A stretch of 16,614 nt of DNA from the NCBI GenBank assembly GCA_021199145.1, contig JAJQIP010000162.1:3299-19912 (forward strand). Reading direction: 5' to 3'. The stretch comes from Porphyromonadaceae bacterium. GTDB lineage: Bacteria; Bacteroidota; Bacteroidia; Bacteroidales; UBA11471. The notes below the pieces were generated by a model. That model was given only the letters and a program-made list of their open reading frames with translations. It did no database searches and was not told where the DNA came from. This document shows, one piece after another, positions 1 to 6,978 of this stretch; position 1 is the first letter of the stretch, and each line of letters starts with the position of its first letter. The position numbers were made by a program, and so were the translations under genes.

Positions 1-49
1 CGATATGCCCCGGCAATCTCTCCTTGTCAATCTTATCTTTAAACGACAT
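1..49 (-). CDS. uppS: Isoprenyl transferase (undecaprenyl diphosphate synthase), N-terminal fragment
   Basis: Only the first 16 codons lie in the window, read leftward from an ATG at 49-47. They give MSFKDKIDKERLPGHI, which matches the usual Bacteroidales UppS start just before the conserved IIMDGNGRWA segment; that segment would lie off the left edge. The enzyme condenses isopentenyl diphosphate with farnesyl diphosphate to make the C55 lipid carrier for peptidoglycan and surface polysaccharides, in the cytoplasm at the membrane. The start lies 25 bases after the stop of the upstream DUF6089-like gene, so the two are probably cotranscribed. In Bacteroidales, uppS is commonly followed by bamA. 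The call rests on a short match and on neighbourhood; the catalytic residues are not visible. Confidence 0.75.
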   Translation of the reverse strand, partial: MSFKDKIDKERLPGHI

Positions 50-74
50 GCGTCACACTTTCTTTTTTTATTCC

Positions 75-737
75 TCAACGGCTAGACGGGTTGCAATTAG
101 CACATTTCCGTCCGAAATCATAGGTGATGGAAAACAGAGCCATCCCGTACCAATCGGTATTCTTCAAAGCCGAACCAGTTATCCCGTAAGGGTCCTTCAA
201 GGCCTTACCGTCCAACTTGTCGCCCAACGTCTTGTGCATGGTGAATTCCAATCCCATGTTCCAACGCCGGGCTACTTTGTATTTCAATCCTACCCCCATG
301 GGAATCTGCAGGGCAAAAGAGCCGTCTCCCTTTTGGGGTACCGCCGAAAAGCCGATTCCCGCTACAATGTAGGGGGAAATCCGGCGAGTATCTTTATAGC
401 CGTCACCGATGCCGTAATGGAAGAAGTTGAACTCGGCCTCTGCAGCCGCTTCCAACACCCTACGGCTGAAGCGGTATTGGGCCTCTTCGGGTAGCACATT
501 CTTCCACCCCTCGGTCGTACCCTTCATCCGAGCCAACGACAAGTCGTACTTCAGAGCCCAACGATAGTTGAGGTTCTGCCGGAAGACAAACCCATAAGCC
601 CCTCCCGGACGACTGCCGATATCCCCGACATAAAACCCCAATCCGGCCATGGCCCCTATCTCATACCGAAACTCTTGTGCCGACAAAGCGACCGCTCCAC
701 CCAAGACAAAAGCTATCAGGAAAAAAATTTTTCTCAT
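75..737 (-). CDS. DUF6089-like outer-membrane beta-barrel protein
   Basis: The protein has 220 residues. I start at the ATG at 737-735 because it begins a clean signal peptide (MRKIFFLIAFVLGGAVALSAQ, probable cut after SAQ); the in-frame ATG 25 codons earlier adds a stretch with no export signal. The mature part is rich in glycine and aromatic residues in alternating patterns, with FRYEIGAMAGLGFYVGDIG near the start, repeated amphipathic strands, and a last strand ending FSITYDFGRK. That is the look of a small eight- to ten-strand barrel. Its place just before uppS fits the DUF6089 family, which usually occupies this spot in Bacteroidales beside uppS and bamA. Function is unknown; the neighbourhood points to envelope assembly or structure. 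The leader at 761-770 holds the perfect palindrome CCCTATAGGG, which could fold in the mRNA. Confidence 0.8.
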   Translation of the reverse strand: MRKIFFLIAFVLGGAVALSAQEFRYEIGAMAGLGFYVGDIGSRPGGAYGFVFRQNLNYRWALKYDLSLARMKGTTEGWKNVLPEEAQYRFSRRVLEAAAEAEFNFFHYGIGDGYKDTRRISPYIVAGIGFSAVPQKGDGSFALQIPMGVGLKYKVARRWNMGLEFTMHKTLGDKLDGKALKDPYGITGSALKNTDWYGMALFSITYDFGRKCANCNPSSR

Positions 738-827
738 AACCCGACTTTGACAGGGAACTCCCCTATAGGGAAAAACGTCGCTGAAGTACAAAAAATTATC
801 CTGTTTTCCCACTATTTTTATCTTTCC

Positions 828-2360
828 CTAAAAGGTAAACCGCAGAATCACCCCACGGCTCATCGCATTGAGGAAATTATTCTGGCTGTTATATCCACCG
901 AAAACATAAATATAGGGTACCGGATCATCGCCACTGCGAGTGACACGGTAGAAATAGGGCATTTCAGAAGTCCAGGTGAAGAAAGAGGCAGTCGCCACCT
1001 CCGTCACGGACTCTTCGCTCACATAGGCCGAAGCGAAAGCCCGGGGGGTATATCCCGAACTCGATACATACAGAGGTTCTCCTTGAGCGGCATGCTCCCA
1101 ATAGCCTCCGATGGTATTGGTATAATAAAGGTCATTGCGGATACCCGACGTATCCCTTCCTCCCAAGATGTAGTAATAGGGCTCCCGGGTATATAGGTCC
1201 GAAGCGGGGTCATAATCGTCCTGATAATAGGCGAAGAACAAGGCTCCCTCCCGAGGGGTCACCGAAGCGCCAGACCCCCCGACAAGCCCCACATCGGAGA
1301 TGGACGCCCAACGACTTCCGTCATACGCCCAGATATAGGGACTGAAGGTATCGTCGGCACAACGGCCTCCGAAGAAGTAGATTTGAGAACTTCCGTAGGT
1401 AGTATCCTTCCGGGCTACCGTACCGCTATATCCCGAAACGGGGAATCTTTCGTCGATAACGCTGCTCGTAGCATAATCGCCCGCCTCGTAAGTAGCGTAC
1501 AAATAACCCGTCGAATCGGCAACAATTCCTAACAGTTGCTCTTCCCATACCCCGATAAGAGCGGAGAAGGAGACATCCGAAAGGCTGTCCCACGAAAGAC
1601 CGTCAAGCGAATAGCAGAGCGACTGATTACCTAAGGAATCGGGCGTTCCGCATAGGGCAAACAGGGTATCTTCAGCGGCGATAATCGAAGGAAGCGACAG
1701 GGTGTCGCCATACGGGGTGAACGAACGGACCGTCCACGATTCGGCCGGAGCGGCCGATATACCGACATTATAAGTCGTTCCGTCGGTGGTGAAGCAATAG
1801 GCCATTCCCCCGAAAGAGACCGTCTTCTGCTCGGTCGGAGAAGCGATATTTGTCGGCAGAGTGCCTTTTCCCACAGTCGTCCACATCAAGGAGTCCGATT
1901 GTACCTGATGTACCCGTACCTCGATACGGTAACTCTGTTCTGTCACCCCGTCGGCCGCTATCACTTTCATGGTCACGTTGTTGGTAAAATCGATAACAGT
2001 GGTATCGTTATCCTCATCGAGATAGTCAAAATCCTTCACCACACTGCCGTCACTCTTGTTCACAACGGTAATTTGGGCGCTAGAGGCGGAGGAAAAGGTG
2101 ATTTCCGGCACTAAGGAAGTGATGTCCGTTCCGTAAGGGAACGAGTCGGGATTGAAAATCCGACCGTCGACCAGATCTATGGTAAAATAGCGATAGGCTA
2201 AATTAGTCAGCACCGTCACATCAGCCGACATGGCAAAAGTCCGTACCATCGTGTTGGCATCAGAGCCATAGACGAAATTGTACTCGTCGGAACAGGCGAT
2301 TGTGCCGTATGCCAAGGCAAAAACGAATATCGGAAATAGCAATAATTTAGCCACTTTCAT
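828..2360 (-). CDS. Kelch-like surface lipoprotein (DUF6242-type)
   Basis: The protein has 510 residues. Residues 1-22 are a hydrophobic signal ending TIA before Cys23, so it is a likely lipoprotein; the following S-D-E resembles the acidic surface-export signal of Bacteroidetes lipoproteins. Residues about 45-152 look like an immunoglobulin- or cadherin-like domain ending in a strand that reads VIAADGVTEQSYRIEV. From about 155 to 510 the chain resembles a beta-propeller: GG-aromatic kelch-type blades occur at about 327 (IYFFGGR), 397 (YYILGGR) and 484 (IYVFGGY), with tryptophans at intervals. This matches the layout of the DUF6242 family, whose biochemical role I do not know. The downstream DUF6089-like gene starts 90 bases further on and may be cotranscribed. 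A promoter-like TAATTTTG lies 31 bases upstream of the start. Confidence 0.75.
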   Translation of the reverse strand: MKVAKLLLFPIFVFALAYGTIACSDEYNFVYGSDANTMVRTFAMSADVTVLTNLAYRYFTIDLVDGRIFNPDSFPYGTDITSLVPEITFSSASSAQITVVNKSDGSVVKDFDYLDEDNDTTVIDFTNNVTMKVIAADGVTEQSYRIEVRVHQVQSDSLMWTTVGKGTLPTNIASPTEQKTVSFGGMAYCFTTDGTTYNVGISAAPAESWTVRSFTPYGDTLSLPSIIAAEDTLFALCGTPDSLGNQSLCYSLDGLSWDSLSDVSFSALIGVWEEQLLGIVADSTGYLYATYEAGDYATSSVIDERFPVSGYSGTVARKDTTYGSSQIYFFGGRCADDTFSPYIWAYDGSRWASISDVGLVGGSGASVTPREGALFFAYYQDDYDPASDLYTREPYYYILGGRDTSGIRNDLYYTNTIGGYWEHAAQGEPLYVSSSGYTPRAFASAYVSEESVTEVATASFFTWTSEMPYFYRVTRSGDDPVPYIYVFGGYNSQNNFLNAMSRGVILRFTF

Positions 2361-2391
2361 CTTCGGGAAGAATGATTTTTATTCAAAGTTG

Positions 2392-2399
2392 CAAAATTA
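2392..2399 (-). promoter_or_regulatory. -7 promoter element of the DUF6242-type lipoprotein gene
   Basis: On the minus strand this reads TAATTTTG, a full match to the Bacteroidetes -7 consensus TAnnTTTG. It lies 31 bases upstream of the ATG at 2360 in an AT-rich stretch. I see no clear -33 TTTG at the expected distance, so the assignment is moderate. Confidence 0.5.
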
Positions 2400-2548
2400 A
2401 AAAGAATTCTGACTTTTTTCTTCTCTTCTTCTGATTATTATCATTAATTATAAGAAAAGGCACATCCTCCACCCGTTAAGTGCAGCATCTGTCAGCGTAA
2501 AGTATAATCGAATAATGTTCGTGAAGGGGGTAATCGCACCTTACCGAA

Positions 2549-2587
2549 AGGGCAGCAATGCGTGACTGCGCCACACATTGCTGCCCT
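2549..2587 (-). terminator. GC-rich 12-bp perfect hairpin downstream of ribD, possible terminator
   Basis: AGGGCAGCAATG (2549-2560) is the exact reverse complement of CATTGCTGCCCT (2576-2587). The 15-base loop can add three inner pairs (GTG 2562-2564 with CAC 2572-2574). On the minus strand the stem is preceded by TTTTTT and followed by only TTTCGG, so it is not a textbook intrinsic terminator, though its place 113 bases beyond the ribD stop suits one. It could instead be part of a structured RNA. Confidence 0.4.
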
Positions 2588-2645
2588 AAAAAATATCCTT
2601 TTCCTCTCTCCCTGCCTCCGGCAGAGGTTTAAATCCTTTAATCGA

Positions 2646-2701
2646 GAATTGTTTTGCGTAGATAGTAGTCGAAACAAATAAAAAAACTATAAAAACAATT
2701 C
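2646..2701. repeat. Perfect 10-bp inverted repeat overlapping the ribD stop codon
   Basis: GAATTGTTTT (2646-2655) and AAAACAATTC (2692-2701) are exact inverted copies separated by 36 bases. Inside, ATAGT (2662-2666) and ACTAT (2686-2690) add a further five pairs. The right arm overlaps the ribD stop at 2700-2702, so the 3' end of the ribD message could fold into an AU-rich stem-loop. It may protect the message end or help termination, but no U-run follows it. Confidence 0.4.
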
Positions 2702-3758
2702 ATTCCTCCCGCCGAAACCTTTCAACTCTCCTTTCCCCGTATCGAATAGAAAAGAAAGGAAGAACATGAGGCAACCGAGGAGCCGCCACACCCCTTCCCA
2801 AATCGACAGGAGCCGTCTCGACACGAGCCTCATCCCACAAACCGGCATCGATGAACGACTGCAAGGTAGTCGGCCCCCCCTCGACCAACAAGTTGGTAAT
2901 CCCCTCTTTGTAAAGAGCCGCCAGGAGTTGGGGCAAAACCGGTGAGGCAAAATCAAGCGTGGTGAACCGCACGTCACCCACAGCTTCGACCGGTCGGTCA
3001 GTGAAAACCTCGGTAGGAAGTCCATCGGTAAATAGATAACTCGAAGTAAGCCCCTCCCCGTGACGACTGAGGACCACCCGCAAAGGAGTACACCGACAAG
3101 GCCACTCCCGCACGGTCAACCGAGGATTGTCCCGTCGCACCGTCTCCCCGCCGACCAACACGGCATCGCACTCCGCCCGGAGACGCTGTACCCACAACGA
3201 AGTCAGCTTGTCGGAAAAGCGATAGGCCGGTGACTCCGGCGTAGGACGGCTGTCAACGAACCCGTCCCGACTCTGCGCCCACTTCAACAACACATAGGGG
3301 CGTTGCAATGTATGGGCCGTCATAAAAGCGATGTTCAAAACTCGGCACTCCTCGGCCAACACATCGGTCCGAACCTCTACACCCCCATCCCGCAACAAGG
3401 TGACACCCCGACCCGAAACCTGGGGAAAAGGGTCAAGGCACCCCACCACGACACGGGGTATCTTCTTCTCAAGAATCAATCGGCTGCACGGAGGTGTTTT
3501 CCCATAATGGGAACAGGGTTCGAGCGAAACATAAAGAGTCGAACGGGAAAGGAGTTCGGGCTGCCGCACCGAGGCGATGGCATTCACTTCGGCATGCCCC
3601 TGTCCGAACTGCCGGTGCCATCCCTCTCCGATGATTTTCCCGTCATACACGATGACCGCCCCCACCATAGGATTGGGAGAGACCCATCCCCGTCCGTAGG
3701 CCGCCAACTGCAGGCAACGGCGCATATACAAACAATCCTCCCGCTCTTTCTCTGTCAT
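2700..3758 (-). CDS. ribD: Bifunctional riboflavin biosynthesis protein RibD (pyrimidine deaminase / reductase)
   Basis: The protein has 352 residues, within the usual RibD length. It catalyses two successive steps of riboflavin synthesis from GTP: deamination of the diaminopyrimidinone ribosyl phosphate, then NADPH-dependent reduction of the ribose side chain. The N-terminal deaminase domain (about 1-145) has the zinc motif HAE at 55-57 and PCSHYGKTPPC at 81-91, giving ligands His55, Cys82 and Cys91 with catalytic Glu57. The C-terminal reductase (about 152-345) begins PYVLLKWAQSRDGF and has the LLVEGGPTTLQSF segment near 290. I start at the ATG at 3758 because the family begins just before EDCLYMRRCLQLA; a start 25 codons upstream would run into prmC. 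The gene is divergent from prmC with only 23 bases between starts. I see no FMN riboswitch. Confidence 0.95.
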   Translation of the reverse strand: MTEKEREDCLYMRRCLQLAAYGRGWVSPNPMVGAVIVYDGKIIGEGWHRQFGQGHAEVNAIASVRQPELLSRSTLYVSLEPCSHYGKTPPCSRLILEKKIPRVVVGCLDPFPQVSGRGVTLLRDGGVEVRTDVLAEECRVLNIAFMTAHTLQRPYVLLKWAQSRDGFVDSRPTPESPAYRFSDKLTSLWVQRLRAECDAVLVGGETVRRDNPRLTVREWPCRCTPLRVVLSRHGEGLTSSYLFTDGLPTEVFTDRPVEAVGDVRFTTLDFASPVLPQLLAALYKEGITNLLVEGGPTTLQSFIDAGLWDEARVETAPVDLGRGVAAPRLPHVLPFFSIRYGERRVERFRREE

Positions 3759-3769
3759 CCTATTTTTGT

Positions 3770-3777
3770 TATCTTTG
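3770..3777 (+). promoter_or_regulatory. -7 promoter element of the prmC-recX-comF operon
   Basis: TATCTTTG is a full match to TAnnTTTG, and a TTTC that matches three of four bases of the -33 box lies 19 bases upstream (3747-3750). The ATG of prmC starts only 4 bases after this element, so transcription probably begins at or very near the start codon. Confidence 0.65.
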
Positions 3778-3781
3778 CGAA

Positions 3782-4645
3782 ATGCAAACGACTCTCCGCT
3801 ACCTACAACAAGCGTTGGAAGGGATTTACCCACCCGGGGAAATCCGTGCCCTCACCCGACTGATAGCGGAAGAGGTCTGCAGCTTCTCCACTGTAGAGGC
3901 GATTCTGCACAAAGATACGGTTTTGGACGAAATTCACCGTAAAAAAATCTTTCTTATCGCAGAAAGGCTCCAGCGGCACGAACCGATACAATACATCCTG
4001 GGATTCGCCGAATTCGGCGGTATGCGTTTCCAGGTAAGCCCAGGGGTGCTGATTCCCCGTCCGGAAACGGAGGAACTGACCGACCTCATCGTCGAGGAAA
4101 ACCGCTCCTGCCCCCCGACAAGGGCCATAGACATAGGTACGGGCAGCGGTTGCATCGCCATCACCCTAGCCCGGCAATTCCCTGACTGTCGCATAGAGGG
4201 GTGGGACATCTCTCCGGAGGCGCTGGAGATAGCTGAAGCCAACAACCGGACCGCCGGCACCACCATACGGTTCCACCGACGGGACATTCTACAACCCGAC
4301 TTTACCGAAGAGGAAGAGGGGCGCTTCGACCTCATCGTCAGCAATCCCCCCTACATTGTTCCTTCGGAAAAGGCGGACATCGCCCCGAACGTTCTCGAAT
4401 ACGAACCGGCTGTCGCCCTCTTCGTCCCCGAAGAGAATCCCCTCCTCTTCTACCGCGCCATCGCAAAGGCGGGGAACCACCTGTTGCGGCCGGAAGGGAG
4501 ACTCTATCTGGAAATCAATCCGCTCTTCGCCTCGGCACTTGAAGCGTTGCTCCACGAGGAGAACTATCGGGACATCTCCCTTCGGAATGACCTCTCCGGA
4601 AAAAAACGATTCGCCACGGCCACCCGACAACCCCTACTGTCATGA
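3782..4645 (+). CDS. prmC: Peptide chain release factor N5-glutamine methyltransferase
   Basis: The protein has 287 residues, a normal length. PrmC uses S-adenosylmethionine to methylate the glutamine of the GGQ motif in release factors RF1 and RF2, which improves translation termination. The N-terminal helical domain (about 1-75) recognises the release factor. The methyltransferase domain shows motif I DIGTGSG at 117-123, an acidic loop WDISPEALEIA near 141, and the diagnostic NPPY at 188-191. The segment PRPETEEL near 92 is also typical of the family. The start is supported by the usual opening with YLQQALEGIYPPGEI. It overlaps recX by an ATGA, suggesting translational coupling. The promoter element ends only 4 bases before the ATG, so the message may be leaderless or nearly so. 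Confidence 0.95.
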   Translation: MQTTLRYLQQALEGIYPPGEIRALTRLIAEEVCSFSTVEAILHKDTVLDEIHRKKIFLIAERLQRHEPIQYILGFAEFGGMRFQVSPGVLIPRPETEELTDLIVEENRSCPPTRAIDIGTGSGCIAITLARQFPDCRIEGWDISPEALEIAEANNRTAGTTIRFHRRDILQPDFTEEEEGRFDLIVSNPPYIVPSEKADIAPNVLEYEPAVALFVPEENPLLFYRAIAKAGNHLLRPEGRLYLEINPLFASALEALLHEENYRDISLRNDLSGKKRFATATRQPLLS

Positions 4646-5121
4646 AAAAGAACCTTTCTCCCGAAGAGGCCCTTCACCGAGCAGCCGCCCTCTGCTCTAC
4701 GGCCGAGAAGTGCCGGAGTGAAATAGCGGACAAACTGGCACAATGGGGTCTCTCCCCCTCCGAGGCTACATCTCTCCTCGAACAGTTAGAAGAGAAGGGC
4801 TATATCGACGAGGCCCGCTATTGCCGGAGCTTTGTCAACGACAAGATAAAATTCGACCGCTGGGGACGGCTGAAAATTGCGGCCGCCCTACGGCAGAAGA
4901 AAATCAGCGAGAACTCCATACAGGCGGCACTGGCCCAAATCGACGAAGAGGATTACCGTACCCTACTGCAAGAACTGCTTCACCGCAAGCGGCAGAGCCT
5001 CGGTGGGGAAGACAATCCGGAGATACGGGCCAAACTGATGCGCTTCGCCGCCTCTCGGGGCTTCGAAGGAAGAGAAATTGTCTCACAGATAGGTGGAAAG
5101 GAGGAGCGATATGAAGAATAA
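4642..5121 (+). CDS. recX: RecX-family regulatory protein
   Basis: The protein has 159 residues. RecX binds RecA filaments and modulates recombination and the SOS response. The chain is almost wholly helical, with the three-helix repeats typical of the family: KCRSEIADKLAQWGLS, then LLEQLEEKGYIDEARYCRSFVNDKI at about 46-70, the signature RWGRLKIAAALRQKKIS that follows, and a third repeat ending RFAASRGFEGREIVSQI. Its ATG overlaps the prmC stop (ATGA at 4642-4645). Its last codons overlap the start of comF, whose ribosome binding site lies inside recX. Placement beside prmC and pyrE is common in Bacteroidales. recA is not in the window. Confidence 0.9.
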   Translation: MKKNLSPEEALHRAAALCSTAEKCRSEIADKLAQWGLSPSEATSLLEQLEEKGYIDEARYCRSFVNDKIKFDRWGRLKIAAALRQKKISENSIQAALAQIDEEDYRTLLQELLHRKRQSLGGEDNPEIRAKLMRFAASRGFEGREIVSQIGGKEERYEE

Positions 5122-5794
5122 TCCTCTGCTCGACCTCCTCTTCCCCAGGTTGTGTGTCCTCTGTGGCAGGCGGCTGCAGGAACACGAATCGTACCTCTGT
5201 CTCTCCTGCATGCAACATCTGCCCAAGACGAACATTCACCTGAAGGAGGAGAACCTTATGGAACAGCTTTTCCGGGGAAAGGCCGACATCGCCAGGACCT
5301 TCGCCTTCTTCTACACCTCGTCGCAGGACGAATACCGGAATATTCTCCACGAAATCAAATACCGAGGCGGCAAAGAGTGCGCCCGCTATCTGGGGGACCT
5401 TTATGCCCGAGACCTCTGCGAGAGCCACTCCCTCGACGATATGGATGTGCTCATCCCCGTTCCCCTGCATCCCTCCCGGAAGAGGCAAAGAGGATACAAC
5501 CAAAGCGAATGGATTGCCAAAGGAATTGCCGACCGCACCGGACTCAAAATAGATACCCGTCATCTCATCCGCAGCAAAGCCACCCCATCGCAGACTCACC
5601 TCTCTATCTACGACCGCTGGCTCAACACGCAAATGATTTTCAAACTGCTGCCCGGACACGACTTTACCGGCAAACATCTGCTCCTCATCGACGATATCGT
5701 GACTACCGGAGCCACCTTGTTGGCCTGTGCCAAAACGCTGGAAGAGGCTCATCCACGGGCCATTTCGCTGCTGACCCTCTCCATTGCCCGCTAA
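5111..5794 (+). CDS. comF: ComF-family phosphoribosyltransferase-like protein
   Basis: The protein has 227 residues, a typical ComF length. Four cysteines in two CxxC pairs (Cys15, Cys18, Cys30, Cys33) form the usual N-terminal zinc finger after LLFPRLC. The C-terminal part is a type I phosphoribosyltransferase fold with the phosphate-binding motif IDDIVTTGAT at about 193-202 and the family segment HPSRKRQRGYNQSEWIAKGIA. ComF proteins assist uptake of single-stranded DNA in naturally competent bacteria; in Bacteroidales the family is widespread and its role is less certain. I start at the ATG at 5111 because AAGGAGG lies at 5098-5104 at good spacing; the ATG six codons earlier lacks this. It overlaps recX by 11 bases and is followed at once by a terminator hairpin. 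Confidence 0.9.
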   Translation: MKNNPLLDLLFPRLCVLCGRRLQEHESYLCLSCMQHLPKTNIHLKEENLMEQLFRGKADIARTFAFFYTSSQDEYRNILHEIKYRGGKECARYLGDLYARDLCESHSLDDMDVLIPVPLHPSRKRQRGYNQSEWIAKGIADRTGLKIDTRHLIRSKATPSQTHLSIYDRWLNTQMIFKLLPGHDFTGKHLLLIDDIVTTGATLLACAKTLEEAHPRAISLLTLSIAR

Positions 5795-5828
5795 AAGCGA
5801 TACAAAATATTCCTTCGCTTTTCTATTC
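5793..5828 (+). terminator. Intrinsic terminator of the prmC-recX-comF operon
   Basis: AAAAGCGA (5793-5800) pairs exactly with TCGCTTTT (5815-5822), and pyrimidine-rich sequence follows. The left arm overlaps the comF stop codon. A new promoter element appears 20 bases further on, which supports a transcription unit boundary here. Confidence 0.6.
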
Positions 5829-5841
5829 CCGTTCTTTTCAC

Positions 5842-5849
5842 TACCTTTG
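5842..5849 (+). promoter_or_regulatory. -7 promoter element upstream of pyrE
   Basis: TACCTTTG is a full match to TAnnTTTG, located 45 bases before the pyrE ATG. A TTTTC at 5819-5823 sits near where a -33 box would be but is only a partial match. It lies just after the comF terminator and probably drives pyrE and the genes downstream. Confidence 0.6.
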
Positions 5850-5894
5850 TAGGATGAAAAGCCCTGTCTAATATCCACCAAAATTCGTAAGACT

Positions 5895-6530
5895 ATGAAA
5901 ACCTTAGAGCGTCAAATCGCTGAAAAACTACTGAAAATCAATGCTGTAAAACTACAGCCCGCCATACCGTTCACCTGGGCCTCCGGTTGGAAATCGCCCA
6001 TCTACACCGATAACCGCAAAACGCTCTCCTATCCGGCCATCCGTACTTTTATCAAGATAGAGTTGTGCCGCCTCATTCTAGAGCATTTCGACAACATCGA
6101 CGCCATTGCCGGCGTGGCCACGGGTGCCATTGCGCAAGGGGCCCTCATCGCCGAACAGTTAAGCCTCCCCTATGTCTATGTGCGTTCCGCACCCAAGGAG
6201 CACGGCCTGGAAAACCTCATCGAAGGGAACCTTATCCCCGGGCAGCGGGTAGTCGTGGTCGAAGACCTTATCTCCACGGGAGGGAGCAGTCTCAAAGCGG
6301 TGGAAGCTGTACGCAACGTCGGGTGCGAAGTCATCGGTATGGCTGCCATCTTCTCCTACGGCTTCCCCTTGGCCACCGACCGTTTCAAAGCGGCCAAAGT
6401 CGATGTCGTGACCCTTTGCAACTACGAAGCGGCGCTCGAAGTGGCGCTGGAAATCGGATATATCTCCGACACTGACCTCGAGACCCTGAAAGAGTGGCGC
6501 AAAGACCCCGCTTCGTGGAATGGTAAATAA
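5895..6530 (+). CDS. pyrE: Orotate phosphoribosyltransferase
   Basis: The protein has 211 residues, normal for the family. It transfers the phosphoribosyl group of PRPP to orotate, making orotidine monophosphate in de novo pyrimidine synthesis. The PRPP-binding motif VVEDLISTGGSS lies at 121-132. The flexible catalytic loop is seen as RSAPKEHGLENLIEG, with Lys101 and His103, and the N-terminal substrate region has TWASGWKSPIYTDNR at about 27-41. It starts a new transcription unit after the comF terminator and is followed 24 bases later by the SRPBCC gene. A regulatory structure is not obvious in the roughly 40-base leader. The identification is firm. Confidence 0.97.
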   Translation: MKTLERQIAEKLLKINAVKLQPAIPFTWASGWKSPIYTDNRKTLSYPAIRTFIKIELCRLILEHFDNIDAIAGVATGAIAQGALIAEQLSLPYVYVRSAPKEHGLENLIEGNLIPGQRVVVVEDLISTGGSSLKAVEAVRNVGCEVIGMAAIFSYGFPLATDRFKAAKVDVVTLCNYEAALEVALEIGYISDTDLETLKEWRKDPASWNGK

Positions 6531-6554
6531 TCCCCTAACCTCTATTTTTATCCC

Positions 6555-6968
6555 ATGACCTCTTTTGAAAGTTCCGTAAAAACCATTCCGGCATCCGTCG
6601 AACAAGTATTTCGCAAACTGTCGGACTTCTCCAATCTCGAACGGCTGCGGGATAAAATACCCGAAGACAAGGTGAAGAAATTCAGTTGCGATACCAACAA
6701 CTGCAGCTTTTCCATCAACGGAATCGGGAATATCGCCATACGCATTGTGGAGAGGGAACCCAACAAAACCATCAAACTCGAAACGGTAGAGTCGCCCATT
6801 CCCTTCTACCTCTGGGTGCAACTGCTTCCCACTCCCGACGGGAATGCGGCTATGAAGATTACCCTCCGAGCCGAATTGAACCCCTTCATCAAGGGAATGA
6901 TATCGCCCCAACTCCAAGAGGGGGTGAACAAACTGGCCGAAGTCATCTCCTTTATGTCATTTGACTAA
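6555..6968 (+). CDS. SRPBCC-family (START-like) protein of unknown ligand
   Basis: The protein has 137 residues and begins with the SRPBCC pattern: a first strand with FESSVKTIPASVEQVFRKLSDFSNLERL, in which helices cap a deep pocket, then alternating strands, and a long C-terminal helix FIKGMISPQLQEGVNKLAEVI. SRPBCC proteins bind hydrophobic small molecules or act as cyclases and chaperones, and nothing here shows the ligand. There is no signal peptide, so it is cytoplasmic. In this kind of genome it commonly sits between pyrE and argH, and here it starts 24 bases after pyrE and ends 10 bases before argH, which suggests cotranscription. Confidence 0.8.
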   Translation: MTSFESSVKTIPASVEQVFRKLSDFSNLERLRDKIPEDKVKKFSCDTNNCSFSINGIGNIAIRIVEREPNKTIKLETVESPIPFYLWVQLLPTPDGNAAMKITLRAELNPFIKGMISPQLQEGVNKLAEVISFMSFD

Positions 6969-6978
6969 AACTACACCT

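Larger units (their letters stand above)
2361..2699. other. 339-base intergenic region between ribD and the DUF6242-type gene
   Basis: I find no convincing gene here. A 61-codon reading frame on the minus strand (2492-2677) has no signal, motif or ribosome binding site I can support. The region holds two perfect inverted repeats, listed separately (2549-2587 and 2646-2701), a smaller hairpin around 2607-2623 (CTGCC TCC GGCAG), and the lipoprotein promoter near its left end. Both flanking genes run on the minus strand, so transcripts leaving ribD would cross it. It may hold a terminator, a structured leader or a small RNA. Confidence 0.6.

Noticed and set aside
2492..2677. A 61-codon minus-strand frame in the ribD intergenic region
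   Set aside because: It runs through the inverted repeats, looks random, and lacks a ribosome binding site or any family feature.
4904..5881. A 325-codon minus-strand frame opposite recX and comF
   Set aside because: Both genes beneath are firmly identified; the antisense product shows no family features.
6159..6917. A 252-codon minus-strand frame opposite pyrE and the SRPBCC gene
   Set aside because: Antisense shadow of conserved genes with no signal, motif or binding site.
6961..6978. TTG start for argH six codons upstream
   Set aside because: It overlaps the preceding stop region, and the family normally begins at KLWEKNV directly after the ATG at 6979.
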